From DASQFU01 sp035632955 (lineage in GTDB: Bacteria > Eisenbacteria > RBG-16-71-46), in the NCBI GenBank assembly GCA_035632955.1, contig DASQFU010000064.1, forward strand, positions 1 through 19,824: 19,824 nt of DNA, written 5' to 3'. Shown one piece after another: positions 1-7,593 of this stretch (position 1 is its first letter; each line of letters starts with the position of its first letter). The notes beneath the pieces are model-generated. The model worked only from the letters and a program-made list of their open reading frames with translations, made no database searches and had not been told where the DNA came from. Position numbers and translations under genes: made by a program.

Positions 1-506
1 GTGAGATAGCCGGTCGACTCGACCGACCGATACTGGCCTTCGTCCTTCTTCCTCAGACCCCGATGGGCAGCGAATCCGAGCGCAGGGACCAGCGTGCCTC
101 CGCCATACCAGATCGATCGGCTGGGCGCTGCGAAATAGATGAGAGGCGCCGCCGCTCCCGCGGTTGGATCCTGCTCGAGCGCCAGCAGGAGGCGATCATA
201 GAGTCCCGGGTCGGCCTCCGTGTCGTTGTTGAGCAGCATCATGGCGTCCGCGCCGGCGGCCAAGACGTGCTTGAGCCCCTCGTTGTTGCCGCCCGCGAAA
301 CGACGGTTCTCGGGCAGCGCCAGGACTTCGACGGCGGGAAACTCCCGGCGAATCGCCGCGACCGAGCCGTCGCTCGATCCGTTGTCGACCACGAGCACCC
401 GCGCCTGCCACCCCTCCGGCAGGCGGCAGCGTTCGAGAGTCGGCAGCAGCGCTCGCGTGTCACCGAGACCATTCCAGTTGAGCACGACGACCGCCAGCGT
501 TCTCAA
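1..506 (-). CDS. GT2 family glycosyltransferase, rhamnosyltransferase-like (C-terminus beyond window)
   Basis: Probably a cytoplasmic GT-A enzyme that transfers a sugar from a nucleotide-sugar to a growing surface glycan. The first 168 residues are visible; the gene runs off the left edge. The start used is TTG at 506-504, inside a TTGA overlap with the stop of the upstream gene. It gives an N-terminus with the family signature VVVLNWNG (residues 6-13). DNGSSDGS follows at 41-48 (nucleotide-binding loop) and NNDTEAD at 93-99 in the place of the metal-binding DxD. The segment FAGGNNEG (70-77) is typical of WbbL/RfbF-type GT2 enzymes. It is the last gene seen in the glycan cluster that begins at 6879 and is tightly coupled to the GT39-like gene before it. 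Acceptor and sugar donor cannot be told from the sequence. The fold call is secure; rhamnose specificity is only a family tendency. Confidence 0.88.
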   Translation of the reverse strand, partial: MRTLAVVVLNWNGLGDTRALLPTLERCRLPEGWQARVLVVDNGSSDGSVAAIRREFPAVEVLALPENRRFAGGNNEGLKHVLAAGADAMMLLNNDTEADPGLYDRLLLALEQDPTAGAAAPLIYFAAPSRSIWYGGGTLVPALGFAAHRGLRKKDEGQYRSVESTGYL

Positions 507-2083
507 GCTCGCGCCTCGGCGCGGGCGGCGGCGGCGAGCCGCATCAGCGCCCAGATCAACACCGCGAGCAACCCGAGCACCGCCGCGTAGGCCGGGGCGC
601 GCGGCATCCCGACGTAGCCGACGTAGAGCCACCAGAAGTCGAGCCCGTGGAGGAGCTGGCGCTGGTTCTCGGGACTGACCCCGATTCGCGGATCCACGAC
701 GCCGCCCTCGGCGACGCGCGGCGCCTCGCCGCGCAGGTGCTCGGAGAGATTCCGGCACAGCATTCGCCAGTGGCCGGCGATCGGACTGAACGCAGGATTG
801 AAGTGGCTGTCATGCATGAAGCGCGGATGGTCGAGCGGCAACGTGTAGGGATAGTCGCCGGCTTCCCGCATCTGCGCGCCGAAGTAGATCGCCACGCCAC
901 CGACCTGAACCAGGAGCCCGACGACTGCGAGCCCCACAGCGATCGCGCGGCGGACTCGCGAGGCCCGGTCGAGCGCGAACGCGACGAACAGGAACGCGAT
1001 CGGCAGAGCCGGAACCAGATATCGCGGGCCGAACGAGCCGTCTCCCGCCCAGTGCTGAAAGCGGGCGTAGAGCAGCAGGGCGACGAGCCAGACGACGAGC
1101 CCGATCGACGCTGCGGCGCGTGCCGCGCGCGCGGGCGTCGATTCCGCGTTCTCCGTCGCTCGTCCGCCGCGCCACGCGGCGACCCAGCCGGCCGGTGCGA
1201 GCCAGACCAGCGGCGCGAACCACGCCACGCCCTTCCCGGACGAAAACAACAATCCATAGAGACCCACGAGCAGCGGGGTCGTGTAGGCGGACACGGTCGC
1301 CTGCGCGCCGTAGCCGGTTTCCCACAGCGATCCGAAGCGCACCAGGTTGTAGCCGACGTGGCCGCCGAGCGCCGCCGCGAGCCCGATCCACGGTACCAAT
1401 GGAAGCACCGGCCGTTGGATCGCGAATCCGATCAAGCATGGCAACACCAGCGGCAGCATGCTGAGCTTGACCGAGACGGCGAGAGCGATTCCGACCGCGG
1501 CGAGCGTTGCACCCTGCGGCGTGCGCGCCCGCGCGGCGCCGACCACGGCCGCCAGGAGTCCGAGCGCCTGGAGCGGCTCCGCCATGAAGCTCTTGGCGTA
1601 GACCCAGAGCGGCGTCGTGAAGCCGAGCCCGAGCGTCGCGGCCACCGCCGCGACGACGCCGATACCCAGCCAGCGTGCGAGGAGATAGAAACCAGCGAGC
1701 AGGATCGCGGTCACGGCGGCGTTGAAGAACGACGCGACCGCGCGCACCGCGAGCGCTCGCGTCCGGGACGGCAGGCCGGCGAGCCGCGACGCCGCTTCGC
1801 CGATCGCGACCAGCGGCAGCGCCAGGACGGCCTGGCCCGCGGCGTTCTTCGAATAGTGCCGACCGTCCGGACCCTGCAGCGTCGCTCCCTCGGGGACCGC
1901 GATCGCTCCGCGCCCGAGCGCGCGCGAGAGCTCGAGCATCGTCACCTCGTCGCTCCCCACCACTCGCCCACCACCCGTGAGCGCATACGCGACCAGTGCC
2001 GTCAGCAGAATCCAGCGTGACGTACGCAGGCGACTCGCTGGAACGGCGCGCGGCCTGATGGCGACGGTCTGCGGAGCGCTCAC
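503..2083 (-). CDS. Polytopic membrane glycosyltransferase, GT39/RgtA-like GT-C fold
   Basis: About 526 residues, mostly hydrophobic helices, with the look of a GT-C enzyme that uses a polyprenyl-phosphate sugar on the periplasmic side. The first membrane helix (about residues 24-40) is followed by an acidic pair in SDE (44-46), where the catalytic Asp of GT-C proteins usually lies. A loop with HYSKNAAGQ (77-84) precedes the next helices, as in dolichyl-phosphate-mannose mannosyltransferase relatives. A long soluble loop follows the central helices, and one more helix lies close to the C-terminus. The start chosen is GTG at 2083, which makes a GTGA overlap with the upstream GT4 gene and has a G-rich ribosome site about six bases before it; GTG at 2089 is an in-frame alternative. 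The GT-C class is likely; donor and acceptor are unknown. The membrane-anchored GT2 at 4956-5900 could supply the lipid-linked sugar (inference). Confidence 0.8.
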   Translation of the reverse strand: MSAPQTVAIRPRAVPASRLRTSRWILLTALVAYALTGGGRVVGSDEVTMLELSRALGRGAIAVPEGATLQGPDGRHYSKNAAGQAVLALPLVAIGEAASRLAGLPSRTRALAVRAVASFFNAAVTAILLAGFYLLARWLGIGVVAAVAATLGLGFTTPLWVYAKSFMAEPLQALGLLAAVVGAARARTPQGATLAAVGIALAVSVKLSMLPLVLPCLIGFAIQRPVLPLVPWIGLAAALGGHVGYNLVRFGSLWETGYGAQATVSAYTTPLLVGLYGLLFSSGKGVAWFAPLVWLAPAGWVAAWRGGRATENAESTPARAARAAASIGLVVWLVALLLYARFQHWAGDGSFGPRYLVPALPIAFLFVAFALDRASRVRRAIAVGLAVVGLLVQVGGVAIYFGAQMREAGDYPYTLPLDHPRFMHDSHFNPAFSPIAGHWRMLCRNLSEHLRGEAPRVAEGGVVDPRIGVSPENQRQLLHGLDFWWLYVGYVGMPRAPAYAAVLGLLAVLIWALMRLAAAARAEARA

Positions 2084-3222
2084 CGCCACCCCCGCGTCGG
2101 CTTCAGCTCGTCACCGAGCCCGAGCACCTGATCGGCGAGCGCCTCCCACGAGTGCGCGCGGCGCAACGCCGCAATCGGCTCGCGCATTCGCGCGCCGAGA
2201 TCCTGCTCGAAGAACCGCACGATCGCCTGCGCGAGCGCGTGCGGATCCTCGGGGGCCGTCACGAGCCCGGTCTCGCCTGGGCGCACGATCTCCGCGAGCC
2301 CACCGACGTCGGTCGTGATCACCGGCACCCCGAGCGCATACGCGACGTGCGTCACGCCGCTCTGCGTCCCCGAGCGATACGGCAGGACGACGACGTCGGC
2401 GGCTTTGAACAGCGCCTCCACGTCCTCGTCCGGGATGTAGCGGTCCAGCAGCCACACCGCGGCCTCACCACCCGCGGCCGCCGCCAAGGCTCGATAGCGT
2501 GCTGCGTCCTCGTAGAACTCGCCGGCGACGATCAGTGTCGCGGGCCGGCGCTCCCGAACCAGGCGCCACGCTGCCAGCAACGTATCGAGCCCCTTGTAAC
2601 GCCGGACGTAGCCAAAGAACAGCGCGACGTCGCCGGTGAGCCCGAGCTTGGCGCGTGCGCTCGCGCGCGTGTAGCGCCCGCGATCGAACTGCGCGTAGAA
2701 CGGATGCGCCACCCGCCGTCTTGGGGCGCCCGGTTTGAGGCGGTCGAGATCGCGTTCTACGCTGTCTGACATCACGAGGTAGCCGTCCGAGTTGCGCAGC
2801 ATCCAGGCGGTGAATGCGGCGTCGAATGGGCGCGGCTCGTGGGCGACGAGATTGTCGCACACCAGCACGACCCGGGTGCCGCGCCGCCGCAGCGGCCCGA
2901 CCGACGAAGCGAAGGCGGGTCCGAAGAACGGCATCCACCATTTCATCACCACGAGCCCGGGCGCGAAGCGCTCGAGATGCGCCGCCGTGCGGCGCCAGCT
3001 CCACGGCGCGATCGAATCCAGCAGCGCTTCGGCCGGGAAGCGCGGGCGCTCGGCCGCGGGATCCAACTGGCTCCGGCCTGGGAACAGCAGCCCGGGGTAC
3101 TGGCGCGTGAACGTGACGCCGCGCACCTCGGCGCGTGACACCAGCGCCTCGCCGAGCAGTCCCAGGTACTGCGCCAGTCCGCCGCGCCAGGGATGCAACG
3201 GCCCGACCAGCGCGATGCGCAT
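2080..3222 (-). CDS. GT4 family glycosyltransferase (GT-B fold)
   Basis: A 380-residue retaining glycosyltransferase of the GT4 class, likely cytoplasmic or membrane-associated, that uses a nucleotide-sugar donor. The N-terminal Rossmann half opens with a strand followed by the glycine-rich turn GGLAQY (14-19). The C-terminal half has the usual landmarks: FFGYVRRYKG (202-211) after the interdomain linker, an acidic strand end at AGEF (233-236), AADVVVLPYRSGTQSG (274-289), and VITTDVGGLAEIV (301-313) in the donor-binding region. The usual E-x7-E motif is altered: the first Glu is replaced by the SGTQSGV segment, which is seen in a subset of GT4 proteins. ATG at 3222 lies one base after the stop of the HddA-like kinase, so the two are very probably translated together. 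The family is secure; the specific linkage is unknown. Confidence 0.9.
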   Translation of the reverse strand: MRIALVGPLHPWRGGLAQYLGLLGEALVSRAEVRGVTFTRQYPGLLFPGRSQLDPAAERPRFPAEALLDSIAPWSWRRTAAHLERFAPGLVVMKWWMPFFGPAFASSVGPLRRRGTRVVLVCDNLVAHEPRPFDAAFTAWMLRNSDGYLVMSDSVERDLDRLKPGAPRRRVAHPFYAQFDRGRYTRASARAKLGLTGDVALFFGYVRRYKGLDTLLAAWRLVRERRPATLIVAGEFYEDAARYRALAAAAGGEAAVWLLDRYIPDEDVEALFKAADVVVLPYRSGTQSGVTHVAYALGVPVITTDVGGLAEIVRPGETGLVTAPEDPHALAQAIVRFFEQDLGARMREPIAALRRAHSWEALADQVLGLGDELKPTRGWR

Positions 3223-3223
3223 G

Positions 3224-4270
3224 TCAGCGCGCGCGGGTCTTGTGCCGGGTACCCGAGGACCAGGTGAGCAGTCCCCGGCGCTCGAACTGGAACGGCACCA
3301 CCTGCCCGCCGTGTTTCTCGAGCGCGGCGGCGACGCGATGCTTACGGTCGAATCGCGTCAGGAAGAAGAAATAGCCGCCGCCGCCGGCGCCGGGCATCTT
3401 CCCGCCGATCGCTCCCTCCTTGCGCGCCAGTCGATAGAGACGGTCGATCTGCGTGGTCGAGATCCCTTCGTCCAGTTGCTTCTTGTTCTCCCAGGCCTGG
3501 TGCAGGAGCTCACCGATCGCGTCCACCTGGCCCAGCAGCAGCGCCTTCTTCATCTCCAGCGTTTCGCTCTTGAGCCGGTCCAGCGCGGCGACCACCGCTT
3601 CGCGACCCTGCCGGTAAGACTCGGTCTGGCGCTCGATAATGCGCGCCGACTGTCGCGTCTGGCCCATGTAGCAGAGCAGCAGGCGGTACTCGAGCTCATG
3701 GAGCACGTCGGGATGGATGCGCAGCGGGTTCACCACCGTGGCGTCGCGATGAAACTCGATGAAGTTGAAGCCGCCGAACGTGGCGGCGTACTGATCCTGC
3801 TTGCCTCCCGCGAGCCCGAGGTCCACGCGCTCGATCCGGTACGCGAGCTCGGCGACCTCGTAGCCCGTGAGCGAACGGCCGAGCCACTCGCGCAAGACGC
3901 CGATCAGCGCGACCACGACCGTCGAAGAGGATCCGAGCCCCGAGCCCGGTGGGGCGTCCGAATGCGACCACAGATCGGCGCCGCGGCGAACCTTGAGTGC
4001 CCGCACTACCGCCTTGATGAGATCGAGATTGCCGTCCAGCCGCATGCGCCGCGGGTGGTCGTACTTCGCCACGATGTCGTAGTCGAGGCTCGCCAGCGTG
4101 AGACGCGAATCGCGGCGCGGCCGCAACGACGCGTACGCGTATTGGTTGATGGTCGCCGACAGCACCATGCCCCCGTGCTCTTCCGGATAGGGCGAGACGT
4201 CGGTGCCGCCGCCGCAAAACGAGATCCGCAGCGGCGCGCGGGCGCGGAAGAACGGCTGCTGGCTGCTCAT
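3224..4270 (-). CDS. hddA: GHMP kinase, D-glycero-alpha-D-manno-heptose 7-phosphate kinase-like
   Basis: Predicted to phosphorylate D-glycero-alpha-D-manno-heptose 7-phosphate at C1, giving the 1,7-bisphosphate on the way to GDP-heptose. The 348 residues contain all three GHMP motifs: RAPLRISFCGGGTDV near the N-terminus (11-25), the ATP loop PPGSGLGSSS (107-116), and KMPGAGGGGY at about 291-300. The N-terminal motif with GGTD followed by EEHGG and SATIN is the form typical of HddA/FKP-like sugar kinases rather than galactokinase or homoserine kinase. The start is ATG at 4270 in an ATGA overlap with the HddC-like gene; the same frame stays open further upstream, but that stretch only shadows hddC. 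The adjacent guanylyltransferase strongly supports the heptose assignment. An L-fucose or other sugar 1-kinase is the main alternative. Confidence 0.85.
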   Translation of the reverse strand: MSSQQPFFRARAPLRISFCGGGTDVSPYPEEHGGMVLSATINQYAYASLRPRRDSRLTLASLDYDIVAKYDHPRRMRLDGNLDLIKAVVRALKVRRGADLWSHSDAPPGSGLGSSSTVVVALIGVLREWLGRSLTGYEVAELAYRIERVDLGLAGGKQDQYAATFGGFNFIEFHRDATVVNPLRIHPDVLHELEYRLLLCYMGQTRQSARIIERQTESYRQGREAVVAALDRLKSETLEMKKALLLGQVDAIGELLHQAWENKKQLDEGISTTQIDRLYRLARKEGAIGGKMPGAGGGGYFFFLTRFDRKHRVAAALEKHGGQVVPFQFERRGLLTWSSGTRHKTRAR

Positions 4271-4959
4271 GTCGCGAAGCGCCGCTCGGCCCGCTCCCAT
4301 TCCTCGGGCGTGCCGATGTCGTAGAACGTGCCCGGCGCCTCGAATCCGACCAGACGTCCTTCGCGCGCCAGCTCCGGCAGCACGTCGCGCTCGAGGGAGG
4401 ACGGTGCCTCCGGCAGGCGCTGCCACAAGTTGGGATGGAACGCGTAGACGCCGCCGTTCACCCACGCCGGCTCGCGGTGATCCGGATCCTTCTCCACGAA
4501 ACGGCGCACGCGCCCCTCGCCGTCGCATTCGACGCGGCCGCGCTCGGCCACCGCGGTGACTTGGAACAGCGCGATCGCGCCAACCGCGTTGCGCTCCCAG
4601 CGCGCCCGCTCGAGCGCCCACGGGTCGACCTCGGCCAGCGTGTCGCCGTTCACGACCACGGCCGGTCCGGTCACGAAGCGGGCCGCGAGCTTGAGCGCTC
4701 CTCCGGTCCCGAGCGGCTCCGGTTCCGGGGAGTAGTGAAGGCGCACGCCGTGCGCGGCCCCGTCGCCCAGCACGGCCCGCACCTCCTCCGCGCCATAGCC
4801 GAGACACAACACCGCCTCGCTCATCCCGTGACGTGCGAGCCATTCGAGCTGATGCGCGAGGAACGGACGCCCGCCGATCGGCGCCAGTGGCTTCGGCAGA
4901 TCCCCGAACCGCGACTTGAGCCGCGTGCCAAGCCCGCCCGCGAGCACGAACGCCCTCAC
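4267..4959 (-). CDS. hddC: Nucleotidyltransferase, D-glycero-alpha-D-manno-heptose 1-phosphate guanylyltransferase-like
   Basis: Predicted to join heptose 1-phosphate and GTP to make GDP-D-glycero-alpha-D-manno-heptose. The 230-residue protein begins with the nucleotidyltransferase signature LAGGLGTRL (6-14) followed by the conserved KPLAPIGGRPFL (23-34). It has GTGGAL (82-87) and the metal-binding NGDT (102-105), then a WVNGGVYAF segment and FYDIGTPEEW near the end, as in the HddC/RfbF group. There is no C-terminal left-handed beta-helix, so it is a single-domain nucleotidyltransferase. The start is GTG at 4959 in a GTGA overlap with the upstream GT2 gene, and its own stop overlaps the kinase start. 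Guanylyl rather than thymidylyl or cytidylyl specificity is inferred from the kinase partner. Confidence 0.84.
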   Translation of the reverse strand: MRAFVLAGGLGTRLKSRFGDLPKPLAPIGGRPFLAHQLEWLARHGMSEAVLCLGYGAEEVRAVLGDGAAHGVRLHYSPEPEPLGTGGALKLAARFVTGPAVVVNGDTLAEVDPWALERARWERNAVGAIALFQVTAVAERGRVECDGEGRVRRFVEKDPDHREPAWVNGGVYAFHPNLWQRLPEAPSSLERDVLPELAREGRLVGFEAPGTFYDIGTPEEWERAERRFAT

Positions 4960-5900
4960 GCTCCGGCGTCCAGGTTGTAGCGCTTGCGAACCGGGTAGTC
5001 GGCGCGGGCGGCCATCTGCGCGATCATCTCACCCAGCAGGCCCATGAGGATGAACTGGATGCCGAGCAGCACGAGCCCGGCTCCGAACAGCATCAGCGGC
5101 CGCACGCGCATCGGCTCTCCACCGATCCAGAGCGCGACGAAGAACAAGCCGAGCGCCATCCCGCCGACCAGGAGCAGGAGCCCGATCCTCCCGAACACGT
5201 GCAGCGGTTTGAGCGCCGAGGTGGAGATGAACGCGGCCGCGAGCAGATCGAGCAAGCCGTTGATGAAGCGTGCCGCCCCGAACTTGCTGCGGCCGTACCG
5301 CCGCGGCCGATGCTGGACCGGCACTTCGGTGACGCGAAATCCACGCCAATGGGCGAGCGCCGGCATGAAGCGGTGCAGCTCGCCGTAGACCTCGATCGCT
5401 TCGGTCACTTCCCGCCGGTAGAGCTTGAGCCCGCAGTTGAAGTCGTGCAGCCGCAGGCCGGAGACCGTCGCCGTCACGGCGTTGAACAGCCGCGAGGGCA
5501 GCGTCTTCGTGATCGGGTCCTTGCGGTCCTGCTTCCACCCCGACACCAGGTCGTAGCCGTTTTTCAGCGCCGCGAACAGCTTTGGCAGCTCGGCCGGATC
5601 GTCCTGGAGATCGGCGTCGATCGTGACGACCCATTCCCCGCGTGCGAGCCGGAATCCGGTCGCGAGCGCGGCCGACTTACCGAAGTTGCGCCGGAAGCTG
5701 ACGCCGCGCACGCGCACATCCTGCCGGGCCAGCTCCGCGATCGCCCGATCGGTGCCGTCGCGCGAGCCGTCGTCGAGGTACAGGATCTCCCAGGAGTGGC
5801 CGAGGCGATCGAGCGCTTGCTGCAGCTCACGGTGCAGATGCGGCAGGCTCTCGGCCTCGTCGTACGCGGGCACCACCACGGAGATCCGAGGCGTGGTCAT
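4956..5900 (-). CDS. Membrane-anchored GT2 glycosyltransferase, polyprenyl-phosphate sugar synthase type (DPM1/GtrB/ArnC-like)
   Basis: Probably transfers a sugar from a nucleotide donor to undecaprenyl phosphate at the inner membrane, making a lipid-linked sugar that GT-C enzymes can use. The catalytic domain has VVVPAYDEAESLP (8-20), YLDDGSRDGT (41-50), RNFGKSAAL (71-79) and the metal-binding DADLQDDP (95-102). Further on are the usual FNCGLKLYRREV and HRPRRYGRSKFG segments. Two hydrophobic helices near the C-terminus (about 230-255 and 265-290) are as expected for GtrB-like proteins. Length, 314 residues, is typical. The ATG at 5900 is 19 bases after the SDR gene. In context it could feed the GT39-like protein at 503-2083 or the DUF2723 protein at 7594-10263; that link is inference. 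Confidence 0.9.
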   Translation of the reverse strand: MTTPRISVVVPAYDEAESLPHLHRELQQALDRLGHSWEILYLDDGSRDGTDRAIAELARQDVRVRGVSFRRNFGKSAALATGFRLARGEWVVTIDADLQDDPAELPKLFAALKNGYDLVSGWKQDRKDPITKTLPSRLFNAVTATVSGLRLHDFNCGLKLYRREVTEAIEVYGELHRFMPALAHWRGFRVTEVPVQHRPRRYGRSKFGAARFINGLLDLLAAAFISTSALKPLHVFGRIGLLLLVGGMALGLFFVALWIGGEPMRVRPLMLFGAGLVLLGIQFILMGLLGEMIAQMAARADYPVRKRYNLDAGA

Positions 5901-5919
5901 GCCCGTCGGGTTCGCCCGC

Positions 5920-6879
5920 TCACCGCCGGCCTTCCGCGTACAAACCGCGCGCCCACCGCGCCTCGGCCTGGAGCCCTTCGCGAATCCCGATCTGCGGCGC
6001 GAAATCGAGGTCCGCGGTGAGCCGGGAAGCGTCGGCGCGGGTGCGCAACGGATCTCCGGGCGGTAAGGGCTCGAACCGGAGCACGGCTTTGGTCTCGAGC
6101 GCTTCCTCCAGGATGCGGATCGCTTCCAGCACCTCGACTTGCGATCCGCCGCCGACGTTGTAGACGCCTTGCGGTCCCGCCCGCTTCCAGGCCCGCAGGT
6201 TGGCCTCGATCGCGTCGGCGATGAAGGTAAAGTCGCGGGACTGGGTGCCGTCGCCGTAGACCGTGATCGGCTCGCCCGCGATCAACGCGCGGCTGAAACG
6301 GTGGAAGGCCATGTCCGGCCGCTGGCGCGGGCCGTAGACCGTGAAGTAGCGCAGCGCGGCCACCGGGAGCCCGAAGTTACGCCCGTAGAGCAGCGTCAGA
6401 TGCTCGCCGGCGAGCTTGGTCACCCCGTAGGGGGAGAACGGCCGGGGCAGCATGGACTCGTCGGTCGGATAGCGCTCGGCGTCGCCGTAGACGGAGGACG
6501 AGGAGGCGTATACGAACCGCTCGAGCCGGCTCTTCTGATAGCGCTCGAGCAGCCGCTGAGTGGCGAGCACGTTGTGGTGCGTGTAGCTCGCGAAGTCTCG
6601 TCCCCACGATGCGCGCACGCCCGCTTGCGCCGCCTGGTGGAAGACGACCGTGACCTCGGGGAGCGCCGACAGATCGGCGGCGCCGAGATCGATCTCGAGC
6701 AACCGGAAGCGCGGATCGGAGAGGGCGTCCGCGAGGTTCCGCCGCTTGAGGGCCGGATCGTAGTAGTCGGTGAAGCAATCGACCCCGGTGACGTGCGCGC
6801 CGCTTTCGAGCAGGCGCTCGACGAGATGCGACCCGATGAATCCGGCGGCCCCGGTGACCAGCGCGTGCGGCGCGTCCAT
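5920..6879 (-). CDS. NAD-dependent nucleotide-sugar epimerase/dehydratase (extended SDR), UDP-uronate 4-epimerase-like
   Basis: A 319-residue extended SDR expected to epimerise or dehydrate a nucleotide sugar in the cytoplasm. The NAD-binding motif TGAAGFIG is at 9-16. The active site shows ASSSSVYG (125-132) with the catalytic pair Y151 and K155 in SPYGVTKLAGE. FTDYYDPALKRRNL (36-49) and the later TVYGPRQRPDMAF closely resemble UDP-glucuronate 4-epimerases and related GalE-like enzymes. The ATG at 6879 is preferred because a purine-rich ribosome site (GAGGGAGGAG) sits directly before it; the frame stays open further upstream but has no family sequence there. It is the first gene of the glycan cluster and has its own candidate promoter at 6942-6970. 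Substrate is uncertain: UDP-uronic acids are the best guess from sequence, but a GDP-heptose is possible given hddA/hddC downstream. Confidence 0.86.
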   Translation of the reverse strand: MDAPHALVTGAAGFIGSHLVERLLESGAHVTGVDCFTDYYDPALKRRNLADALSDPRFRLLEIDLGAADLSALPEVTVVFHQAAQAGVRASWGRDFASYTHHNVLATQRLLERYQKSRLERFVYASSSSVYGDAERYPTDESMLPRPFSPYGVTKLAGEHLTLLYGRNFGLPVAALRYFTVYGPRQRPDMAFHRFSRALIAGEPITVYGDGTQSRDFTFIADAIEANLRAWKRAGPQGVYNVGGGSQVEVLEAIRILEEALETKAVLRFEPLPPGDPLRTRADASRLTADLDFAPQIGIREGLQAEARWARGLYAEGRR

Positions 6880-6941
6880 GCTCCTCCCTCGTGGGTCGGT
6901 GAGAGGCGCGACCAGCGGCGCCCGGCGCGAAGCGCTCGCGC

Positions 6942-6970
6942 AGATTAGAGCCGCTCGCGGCGGTTGGCAA
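6942..6970 (-). promoter_or_regulatory. Candidate sigma70-type promoter for the glycan cluster
   Basis: On the minus strand TTGCCA (6970-6965, five of six match to TTGACA) is separated by 17 bases from TAATCT (6947-6942). An overlapping TCTAAT at 15-base spacing matches TATAAT at five of six. Transcription would begin roughly 55 bases before the SDR start at 6879. A palindrome with 6-base arms (6960-6974) covers the -35 box. This is the only promoter-like sequence noticed between the DUF1801 and SDR genes. Confidence 0.5.
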
Positions 6971-7019
6971 CCGCGGGACACCGTCTCCTAGAGTTCTGTC
7001 TCCGGCCGCGGCACGGGGC

Positions 7020-7442
7020 TCATACCTTCGGGTGCGATGCCTGCGCTTGCCGGACGGACTGCGCGATCAGTTCCTTCAGGACCGCGAGGTCGACGTCGGC
7101 AAGGCGCTTGATGTAGAGGCAGGATTTCCCCGTCTTGTGCTTCCCGAGCTTCTTCGTGAGTGACTCGTACCGGCGGACGCCAGGCATGATGTAGAGCGTC
7201 AGGGCCTGCTTGCGCGGAGAGAATCCGGTCACGAAACATTCCCCTTCGTGGCCGCTCGCGTAGCGGTAGTGATAGCTCCCGAACCCGACCATGCTCGGGC
7301 CCCACATCCTGGCATCGGCCCGGGTTGCTTGTTTCATGATCTTCGCGATCGTGAGGCAGTCCTGCCGCCTCGTTTCGTCGGCGATCGACTCGAGAAAGGT
7401 CTCGGCGCTCGCTCGCGTCGGCTTGGTCATGAGCTCTGCCAT
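7020..7442 (-). CDS. DUF1801 domain protein (YdhG/YjbR/CyaY-like fold)
   Basis: A 140-residue soluble protein of unknown function. Family landmarks are the early helical part ending in KIMKQATRADARMWGPSMVGFGSYHYRY in the middle of the first half, followed by a strand-rich region (CFVTGFSPRKQALTLYI) and the conserved G-K-H-K-T-G-K-S-C-L-Y-I-K segment near the end (about residues 100-112). These fit DUF1801, a small alpha/beta fold shared with frataxin-like and YjbR proteins. ATG at 7442 has GAGGA about eight bases upstream; a second Met at residue 5 (7430) is less well supported. It stands alone between two multi-gene clusters, separated from each by about 140-150 bases, and shares no obvious theme with them. 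A strong hairpin lies just before its start. Confidence 0.85.
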   Translation of the reverse strand: MAELMTKPTRASAETFLESIADETRRQDCLTIAKIMKQATRADARMWGPSMVGFGSYHYRYASGHEGECFVTGFSPRKQALTLYIMPGVRRYESLTKKLGKHKTGKSCLYIKRLADVDLAVLKELIAQSVRQAQASHPKV

Positions 7443-7462
7443 GATCGGTCCTCGGTGGTGGG

Positions 7463-7496
7463 CCGGCGAGCGGCGCTCGCGATGCCGTCTCGCCGG
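7463..7496 (-). repeat. Inverted repeat / stem-loop upstream of the DUF1801 gene
   Basis: Arms CCGGCGAG and CTCGCCGG (8 bp, perfect) continue after a single bulged base into CGGC/GCCG, giving a 12-bp GC-rich stem with a 9-base loop. On the minus strand it lies in the 151-base gap between the DUF2723 stop and the DUF1801 start and ends about 20 bases before the latter. No T-run follows on either strand, so it is not a canonical intrinsic terminator. It could stop or pause transcription, protect the 3' end of the upstream message, or affect DUF1801 translation. Confidence 0.55.
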
Positions 7497-7593
7497 ACCG
7501 ACGTGGATCAGGCGGGGGTGCGCTCCACATCGTAGCTCAACCGCGCGATGTCGCGGTCGATCGACTTGCGAGATTGCGCCGTGCTCCCGGCGA

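Noticed and set aside
647..2020. Plus-strand open frame of 457 codons opposite the GT39-like gene.
   Set aside because: Extremely Arg/Glu/Asp-rich antisense of hydrophobic helices; no family features and no ribosome site.
2792..4324. Plus-strand open frame of 510 codons opposite the GT4, hddA and hddC genes.
   Set aside because: Spans several well-supported minus-strand genes, has low-complexity His/Arg/Gln-rich sequence and no recognisable motif; an antisense shadow.
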